From Diphasiastrum complanatum (Eukaryota > Streptophyta > Lycopodiopsida > Lycopodiales > Lycopodiaceae), in assembly GCA_029204225.1 (NCBI GenBank), contig CM055094.1, forward strand, positions 16,395,595 to 16,459,594: 64,000 nt of DNA, read 5' to 3'. The notes beneath the pieces were generated by a model, which searched no databases, was not told where the DNA came from, and saw only the letters and a list, made by a program, of their open reading frames with translations. Below, piece after piece: positions 57,095 to 64,000 of the stretch. Position 1 is the first letter of the stretch; each line of letters begins with the position of its first letter. A program made the position numbers and the translations under genes.

Positions 57095-57720
57095 TACAAC
57101 TGCCCCCCACTGACAGGGAGGAGTTGCGGGAGTATCAGAGATATAGGAGAAAAGCTCATCATATCATAAACTTGTCAGTTAGAGATATAATCATACCTCA
57201 TATCAAAGATGTTGCTGGACCCAAGGAGGCTTGGGATATACTGAAGAACTTGTATGAGATGGTAAATCAGTCACAAATCTTGTTCTTGACTATGGGTACA
57301 GGTGAATCAGTAACGGACTACTTCACTCGGGTAAAAGATCTAAGAGGCCAACTTATTGCGGTTGGAGAAAGTGTTCAAGATTCAGTCTTAGTATGCATTG
57401 TGCTTAGTAGCCTTCCTTTGGCTTATCGGAACTTTGTAATGATGCTATCATTACGACAGACGAGACCTTCTTTCGATGAACTGCATGCCATATTACCACA
57501 GGAAGAAATGAGACAACAAAATATTGTCAACAAGGACGATATCAAGGAACAGGCATTCATGGCAAAGAAGCAAGAGCAAAGTTCCAAGAAGGGTAGCAAA
57601 AGGAAGAAGAAGACAAGATATGGAGGAGAATCAATTAAACCGATCAAAAGATGGAAGGAAAGTAGTTCGAAAGGGAAACTGCTTTATTTGCGGTAAATCA
57701 AGGCATTATGCAAAGGAATG
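57095..57720 (+). pseudogene. Copia gag, C-terminal part with zinc knuckle
   Basis: Open for about 205 codons: LREYQRYRRKAHHIINLSVR, DIIIPHIKDVAGPKEAWDIL, VTDYFTRVKDLRGQLIAVGE, LHAILPQEEMRQQNIV, then a basic KKGSKRKKK. A frame change at about 57,680 leads to the knuckle NCFICGKSRHYAKECWHNKF (C-x2-C-x4-H-x4-C). About 20 residues (the TNKLHTLK segment of the other copy) are missing. Confidence 0.85.
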
Positions 57721-57839
57721 CTGGCACAACAAGTTCATGAAAAAGCAGGATGGGAATTTTGCTGAAGAAGAAGAAGCATCTAATGCAAAATTGAGTGCTT
57801 TGGACCTAAAGACCATGAGTTGTTTTCGACATCAACATC

Positions 57840-58808
57840 TTCTATGGTGGTGGCTTCTCGAAGGAAGAAGACTATTGGTTTATTGATTCAGGAGCTTCGA
57901 AGCACATCTAGGCGGGAGTGGCTATCTAATTTTCAAAAATTAGATGATGGGTCAAATGTGAAGTTGGGAGACAACTACACATATGATATAAAGGGAGTTG
58001 GAAAAGTACAGGTTCCACTACCTTCGGGGAAGATTGGAGACATAATGGACGTGCTTTATGTACTAAGAATTAAGAAAAACTTACTCTCGGTATCAGCTAT
58101 TGCAAAGCAACACATGGTGGGGCAATTTGATGAAGAGCGGTCTCCTCCAGAAGAAAGATAATGAAGTAGTAGATAAGGGCATACTTGTAGGGCGGTTGTA
58201 CAAAATTCAGGCTCAGGTGGTGGATCATCATGCAAGTGTTGCAGATATTGGATCAGTGAGTAAGTTATGGCACGAAAGGTTTAGACATTTGAATTACAAA
58301 AGTCTACAAGTCTTGAGGAAATACAACATGGTTACAGGTTTACCTCAAGTTGTTTCTGATCACAAGGTTTGTGAAGGCTTTATCTTAGGCAAGCATCATA
58401 TGAAAAAAAATTCGTCTAGTACATTCAGGGCGAAAAATGTTCTAGAACTTGTTCATACAGATTTCTATGGTCCTATGAAAAGTCAGTCTTATGGGGGAAC
58501 AAGTTACTTCATGGTGTTTGTGGATGACTATTCTAGGAAGACATGGATCTATCTTCTCAAGAATAAGGGTGAAGCGTTCAAGTATTTCACATGGTTTAAG
58601 ACACAGGTGGAGAAAGAAACCTATAAACAAATCAAGATACTCCGCTCGGACAAAGGGGGAGAGTATATTTCTACGGGATCTCAGGTGTTTTGCAAGGATC
58701 ATGGTATAAAGAGACAACTTGCAAACACGGACACGCCTCAAGAAAATGGAGTTGCGGTCCGCGGAAAGAAAGAACCAGTCTATAGTGAAAACTATGAGGA
58801 GCTCTCTA
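57840..58808 (+). pseudogene. Copia protease, pre-integrase and integrase core
   Basis: Protease YWLIDSGASKHI near 57,875, interrupted by a stop and frame change. Pre-integrase LWHERFRHLNYKSLQVLRKY and CEGFILGKHHMKK. Integrase core LELVHTDFYGPMKSQSYGGT (first Asp), YFMVFVDDYSRKTWIYLLKN, ILRSDKGGEYISTGSQVFCK (second Asp), RQLANTDTPQENGVA (Glu), then after a small insertion of GTCCGCG near 58,757 that breaks the frame, AERKNQSIVKTM. It is not functional. Confidence 0.85.
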
Positions 58809-60425
58809 GCCACACTGCTCGACGATTTCCCCTTCTCATCTTCAGTAGACCAACAAGCCGCCTTTTTATCTCAGTCGCTTCTTCACTCAGCCAAATTGCA
58901 TATCCTCCTCCAAAAACTTTCTCATCTCACAAGCGCACTTACAATAGATGGTATGATGATGAGTGCCTCTCTCTACACAAGCAGGTTGTTCACGCTCAAT
59001 ACCATTCTCCCGACACCTTAGAATGACTTTGCGAAAAAAGACCGCTTACTTTCAGTCTCTGGCACAGAAACTCATCGATTCCTTGGACTCCTCTTCTTCC
59101 ACCTCCTTTTGGAAGATGTTTTCTAAAAACTCATGTAAGCCAGCTCCTATTGCCATTGAATCGTGAATCGACTAGGCTGCAAAACTTTATGCAGTTGACT
59201 CTCCTTCCATCTCTCTCTCACCGCGACCATCAGAATTCACCCTGTTCACTCCGTCCATGATTGAAAACGCCATCAAAAATGGTCAAAACCATAAAATTAT
59301 TGATGTCGACTCTCTAAGTATGGACTTTCTAAAACCTATCGCCCATATTGTTGCTTCATACATCTCCTACGTTTTTAACCAATCTATTATTTTTGGCCTT
59401 CCCACACCTTGGTGTACCAACCTTTTGCACCCTATACTTAAGGTTGGTGATCCTCTGAACGTAGACAACTATCATACTATTATGATCAGCCACACTATGG
59501 CTAAGCTCTATGGTTCGGTTATGCAATCTATCATCAGCTCTCATGCAGAGACAGAGGAGTTATATGCTATGGGACAGGCAGGTTTAAGAGCAGGCTATTC
59601 CACAGCGGACCAGATATTCATACTAAGATGTATCATTGAGGCGGCGAAGTCCAGGAAACAGAGAGTCTATTGCTGCTTTGTGGACTTCCGCAAAGCGTTT
59701 GATTCGGTTCCAAGACACTTGTTGCTCCAGCGTTTGGCATCCCTTGGTTTCTCACAGGAAATCATTGCTGCTATTATCACATTATATGAGAGAGTTTTGG
59801 CCCGTTTCCGTGATGGAGATGGATGGTCTTCATATATTCATAGTACGGTCGGAGTAAAGCAGGGGTGTCCTTTGTCACCCACCCTCTTTGCTCTATACAT
59901 TGATGACCTTGAGCGGATCATTCGGGACGAAGCTGGAGATGGCTGTCCTCTAGCAGATATTGTTATCCCTATCCTTCTTTATGCAGATGATGTGGTTCTA
60001 CTATCTAGTTCAGCTGCAGGACTTCAGCGACATTTGGATGCCTTGTATACTTTCTGTCAGATATGGGGGCTGATGGTGAACATTGGTAAGACTAAGGTTA
60101 TGGTGTTTAACACCAACAGACAGCATATGAGAGGCACTATGTTCTATTATGATGGACAGCTTCTAGAGATAGTGGCGTCTTACACATACCTGGGTGTTCT
60201 CTTCTCTGGTCCATTGCTTTCTTTCAGACCAGCTGCATTGGCTAGGCTCCGCAAGGGGCGCTCTACTCTTGTTTAGATGGAGAGGTTTTCCTCTACTTAT
60301 TGCGTGCATGAAACGGACACACATTGTCACCTCTTCTCTTCGACTGTTTCTCCAGTTGCACTGTATTCAGCAGAGACATGGTGTCCAAGCGCTCACGATC
60401 TGCTCAGAAATACCTTTGTCACTCC
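58809..60425 (+). mobile_element. LINE fragment with intact reverse transcriptase
   Basis: Begins in the ORF2 linker (TLLDDFPFSSSVDQQAAFLS), the same segment as TLLHDFPFTSSVDQQVVFLS at 24.7 kb, in frame with the end of the copia integrase. RTYNRWYDDECLSLHKQVVH follows, then frame changes to 59,256 and an intact RT (59,257-60,276). After the RT only SPVALYSAETW and a little more remain before an opposed LINE begins near 60,425. No 3' tail is present. Confidence 0.85.
59257..60276 (+). CDS. LINE reverse transcriptase domain, uninterrupted
   Basis: A 339-codon open frame, the best-preserved RT in the window. It reads FGLPTPWCTNLLHPILKVGD, NYHTIMISHTMAKLYGSVMQ, GQAGLRAGYSTADQIFILRC, motif A VYCCFVDFRKAFDSVPR, motif B VGVKQGCPLSPTLFALYIDD, motif C ILLYADDVVLLSSSAAGLQR, and MVNIGKTKVMVFNTN, ASYTYLGVLFSG. 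The catalytic Asp residues of motifs A and C are present. The pattern is that of a non-LTR RT outside the usual plant L1 type; I do not assign a clade. The frame's first Met is within the domain, so it is not a natural start. Confidence 0.9.
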   Translation: MIENAIKNGQNHKIIDVDSLSMDFLKPIAHIVASYISYVFNQSIIFGLPTPWCTNLLHPILKVGDPLNVDNYHTIMISHTMAKLYGSVMQSIISSHAETEELYAMGQAGLRAGYSTADQIFILRCIIEAAKSRKQRVYCCFVDFRKAFDSVPRHLLLQRLASLGFSQEIIAAIITLYERVLARFRDGDGWSSYIHSTVGVKQGCPLSPTLFALYIDDLERIIRDEAGDGCPLADIVIPILLYADDVVLLSSSAAGLQRHLDALYTFCQIWGLMVNIGKTKVMVFNTNRQHMRGTMFYYDGQLLEIVASYTYLGVLFSGPLLSFRPAALARLRKGRSTLV

Positions 60426-61320
60426 AAAAACACCAATACTCTCTCATAGAGTGCCATCACTACTAGAACTGTGTCATCAAAAAAACCAAGGTCTCGTATT
60501 TGTTGGATAATTAAGGAGCATGGGACAAAGTCAAAGGCCTTCTTGGAGTCAGTGAAGCAACAATCAACTCGCTCTCTCCGATGTTGCACTTCCTCAATGA
60601 TGGCTCTAAGAGTAAAGATATGATCCGTAATTAAATTGTGGGGTCTAAAACCAGCCTTGCCCCTAGCATGCAATCTCCTAGTCTCTGCCTTAGTTGTCAT
60701 AGTTAAAGAATGGTGTCATACAACTTTGCAATAATGTGCCAAAATATAAAAGTTTGATAGTTACTAGAATTCATGAAATCAACATTTTTGTGTACGGGAT
60801 GAATGCTTTCAATGCACCAAAGAGGGAAAACCGGAGCCAATGGCCTTATTGAGTAAGGTGGCTAGCAGGGGTGATAGCAAGTCAACTGCATGGATCAACC
60901 ACTCAAATTCAAGATCATCAATATCTCTAGCTTTATAAGCATTCAATTTCTTGATGGCGCTATGGACCATATCAGTCGTGAAGAAGGTGAACTCAAAAGG
61001 TCTAGGAGAGATGGAAATGGGTGTGTCAATATGAATGGTATATAAGGTAGTCGCATACTTAGTCCTTATGTGCAGGTCGTCAAGGAGTGGAGGTGGAGCA
61101 CAGGGAATGAACTCACGCCATAATGAGCCTGTGAAAGAGTTGTAGGGCACATCAAACTCAGCCAAATCAATTTGACAAGGTATGGACCATTTGCCATGTA
61201 TCATCCATGACATCATGGAAACTTGTGAAGGTGAAAAGCTTGCTCGATGAGATAACTTAAGTCCAATACACCAAGCATTCGCTTTATGCATCGTCGTGGA
61301 AGTAACCAACATCATTTGTA
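60426..61320 (-). mobile_element. LINE fragment in opposite orientation, decayed
   Basis: On the minus strand 61,160-60,809 reads GSLWREFIPCAPPPLLDDLH, DTPISISPRPFEFTFFTTDM, VHSAIKKLNAYKARDIDDLE, then after a short gap 60,700-60,426 reads AETRRLHARGKAGFRPHNLI, TDHIFTLRAIIEEVQHRRER and VDCCFTDSKKAFDFVPC (motif A, damaged: TDSKKAFD). It ends at ALYERVLVF, facing the plus-strand LINE. RT motifs B and C are missing. It is closer to the 14.4-kb copy than to its neighbour. Confidence 0.82.
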
Positions 61321-62174
61321 CTCGTCTTGACTCTTGTTGTCAGTGATGATAATTACAATGCCTTCCTTCGGCATCATTGGGCCATCCATATAGCTTGACA
61401 AGGCGACGAGACTTTGTGATGATGTTCAACAATTACATTTTACGACTTCTAGTTCATGTTGCAATTTGTCGTTCAACTTGAATACTTTTGAATATGCATT
61501 TTTGCAATTTTATAGTTTGCAGCATTTACATTCTTACATTTTATTGCCCAAATTGAGGGCCAATATTTTATATCGCATGATATGACCTTTCAAATGACCA
61601 AATTGAGGGAAATTCTTTGTTGATAGGGTATAATCGAGGACTCACAATACATTTATGGCTAACTTGACATTATGTGCCCATGGCCCATTTTATTGTTCTT
61701 ATCATGATTCACAAGGTTGTATTATGCTTTTAATAGAGAGGCACACTAATTCTGGATAGAGTTGCTTGTGTTCATGGTTTTAGGCCTCCTAGAAAGGGTG
61801 CAAACTAGACGTGATGTAGAACACTATTTGGCATTGTCGAAACTCTTGTTGCAACATAAAGTGAAATAATTAATAGGGCCGCCAAAGTCCAAGTTATTGA
61901 ACCAACATCATTATACCAAACAAGCCAAACACAATGAACATTGAAGCAACTTTTTCTTTGATAGGATAGTAGCGACATTTTCATTCCAAAGCCAAGCCAA
62001 TGTATTTCCCAATGAACTTATTATACGAATGTCTTCAAATTATGCACGACAATAACAAGAACCTTAGTATAATTGAAATTGCAGTGTCACCATTAGAAAA
62101 GTCGTGAGTGTTGTTCTACAAAGCAAATGCAAAAAATCAAAGATTTGCTCCTAGCAGAGAAATGTTGCAATTAT
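61321..62174. other. Intergenic or intron sequence, nothing recognised
   Basis: AT-rich sequence with no domain, LTR or repeat identified. It may include internal or flanking sequence of the element that starts at 62,175. Confidence 0.4.
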
Positions 62175-62590
62175 TGTTGGAAGTAATGTTTAATTGTTGC
62201 CCCTAATTGTTTAATTAGGATAATTAAGGCCAAGCTTGCATGCCATGACTAGGGGCCTATTTTTGGTAAGGATTGTCTAAGTTAGGATTTGAATCTAGTC
62301 ATAGGCTAGGTGCATGAATATGTGCACTATTTTGGTAGTGACAGCTATTTAAAATAAATACCAAGTTAGGAGCCTTATTATTAGTCAATTGCTTTAGCAA
62401 ATTTAGACATAGGTGACAGGTCTATCTCTCTAGCAAAATCTATATTATGGAGCAGTCCTACCACTCTTGTATGGGACATAGTTGGAGTTTATCTCATCAC
62501 TGTGTTCTCTTCCATATGTGTTTGGCTATTGTTTCACCACAATAAGAATCTTATCTTGGTTGCTTCTATGAACAAGTCGGTTTTCTAACA
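62175..62590 (+). repeat. Copia-type LTR with primer site
   Basis: 416 bp from TGTTGGAAGTAATG to TTTTCTAACA. It is related, read on the opposite strand, to the LTR at 43,520-43,916 (shared GGGACATAGTTGGAGTTT, GTTTGGCTATTGTTTCA and CACAATA blocks). The next bases, TGGTATCAAAGC (62,591), are the primer site, so this is a 5' LTR of a plus-strand element that may run to the end of the window or beyond. Confidence 0.8.
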
Positions 62591-64000
62591 TGGTATCAAA
62601 GCTTCGATTCAAGATTCGAGAGAGCAAGGAGATACACAACGAACAAAATCAATCTACAAAATATTGATTTGGCCATCATCTTTAAAGAAGAAAGCAAGTG
62701 GGTGGTGTCCCTTGCCGGCACTAAGATCACGGATTGTTGCTCACTAGAGTAAAGGGTCAGCTCAAGGAATATGCGTAAGGATTCAATAGGGAGGGAGGAT
62801 CTTGTAGTCATCCATATTGTAAAGATGCACGAGAGAATTTTTGGAAAAAATATATATTTAAATAAAAGAAAAGAGATTAGCTCATAGAAAGAGCTAATGT
62901 TGTCTAGTGCAAGCTCTGTGAAGATCCAACATAAACTGGTCAACGCATATTTCCCCCTCTTTCCCTACTCTAACAAGAAGATCGTTGGCTTGTGTGTATA
63001 GGCATCTGAATCAAGAAGATTTATTGTTGTCCCACCTGCCAAGATTTATTGTTGTCCCACCTGCCAACGCAAGCGCTACAAGCTGTTGAAGAAGGTGTAT
63101 GCTGCCAGGTTATGAGTTAGTATTGCAAGCCCAAAAGTTATCACTACCTCAAACAATTCTATTCTAGTTTGTTGAGCAAGATCTGCCAATTGTGCTCTAC
63201 TACACGAGTTGGCATCATTAAGTGGAATGAAGCAATTATGCCATGTCACCAAGCCTCCTTCCATTATAGCTAATCAACTGAAACATACTAAAGGTAATCG
63301 TAGCAACACGTTACACAATGTCATGACATTTCCATAGTTTACTATTGAATAAGATGGTTTTGAGATCTGAGCTCATTCCGTGAAAGTCTTCTTAAGTTGA
63401 ACATGCTCACAAATTTATATGAGCAGACATAACAGAGATAGTATGCGAATAATTATAAGATGAAATGATTTCTTACGAACTTCAGAAACTTTGACCTATG
63501 TAGACTCGGTTCTTTAGACTCAAAAAGAAGGCCTTGGTAACTATACAATCGTGTGCTTACGTTGAAGTTCAGATATTTTACATTCAATATACCCTGCTAC
63601 TGAAATGCTTGGTGCTTTCAAATCCATCCAAGTATGATCCAAAAGCCAAAGTCATGTATACGCTAGAAATTAGGTCTAACCACTTCCTAGCACAAGAAAG
63701 ATCTGGAACTGAAACTATCCACTCCAAAAGTCTCAGATCATCAAGTTATTCCTGCATGGCACTGTTTATGTTCCCAAAAGGTAGGCCCCCTCGCTGTAGT
63801 ATAGGTTGGTTTCTAGAAAAGGTTCTCTAAGTTCCTTTTGTGATGTACAAGGGTTAAGAAATAGTTTGACCTTGAGAGGTGGAGCCTCTAGGCACATGCA
63901 AGCCCCGAAAACATGTATCACAAGCATAAATTCAGCAACTAAAAGGAGCATCTTCATCTGTGTTTGAAAAGCATTGATAGCTGTGAGAAATTGGACGTGA
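62591..64000 (+). other. Possible internal part of the LTR element; no domains
   Basis: It starts with the primer site TGGTATCAAAGC, but no gag or pol motif follows to the window end. A 25-bp unit AAGATTTATTGTTGTCCCAC CTGCC is duplicated in tandem at 63,016-63,065. It could be a non-autonomous element or unrelated flanking DNA. Confidence 0.4.

Larger units (their letters stand above)
57095..58808 (+). mobile_element. Ty1/copia fragment: gag, protease, pre-integrase, integrase core
   Basis: It starts inside gag (LPPTDREELREYQRYRRKAH) and ends inside integrase (AERKNQSIVKTMRSSLA), with no LTR on either side. It is the same family as the fragment at 33.6-35.1 kb, with gag overlap from RELREYQ to KDLRGQ, so a second copy. 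The left edge abuts hAT sequence, the right edge LINE ORF2 sequence. Confidence 0.85.

Overview
This is a stretch of nuclear DNA from a land plant with a large, repeat-filled genome. The evidence is spliceosomal introns, Ty1/copia and Ty3/gypsy retrotransposons primed by initiator-Met tRNA, a BED-finger hAT transposon, TTTAGGG repeats and a conserved plant gene. The very long introns, the divergent gene sequence and the unusual LINE family point to a fern or another non-flowering, large-genome lineage; that is inference. No bacterial-type operons, CRISPR array or tRNA/rRNA gene was recognised.

One host gene explains most of the window. Nine exons on the minus strand, from 52,372 down to 1,422, encode a Mediator tail subunit, MED16 (SFR6 in Arabidopsis). 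All nine have GT/AG borders, keep phase with their neighbours and follow family order, giving about 669 residues. The N-terminal exon(s) and the C-terminal exons lie outside the window. Three introns are huge (27.9, 10.0 and 5.3 kb) and hold nearly all the other features between 1.4 and 52.4 kb.

Layout: 1-9 kb, the 3' part of MED16 in mostly unique intron with one decayed gypsy fragment. 12.3-32 kb, a nested stack inside the 27.9-kb intron: plus-strand LINEs bounded by pyrimidine microsatellites, a tandem array of G-box-rich monomers, a very young chromodomain gypsy inserted in that array, and a copia inserted in a LINE. 33.6-35.8 kb, a truncated copia and a decayed gypsy. 36.8-38.4 kb, the core MED16 exons. 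40.3-48 kb, two chained LINEs carrying a copia-type LTR element and a solo LTR, followed by another short LINE derivative. 48.5-52.4 kb, the first visible MED16 exons. 53.9-62.6 kb, upstream of those exons, an internally inverted hAT transposase, a copia fragment, two LINE fragments in opposite orientation and a further copia-type LTR.

The most unusual signal is in the LINEs. Several end in (TC)n or (TTTC)n instead of poly(A), after a short hairpin and the string TTAATAAAGC, and new copies repeatedly begin inside the pyrimidine tail of an older one. Three copies carry ORF1 but no ORF2 and share a 3' UTR subtype different from the ORF2-bearing copies. They look like a non-autonomous, ORF1-only family.
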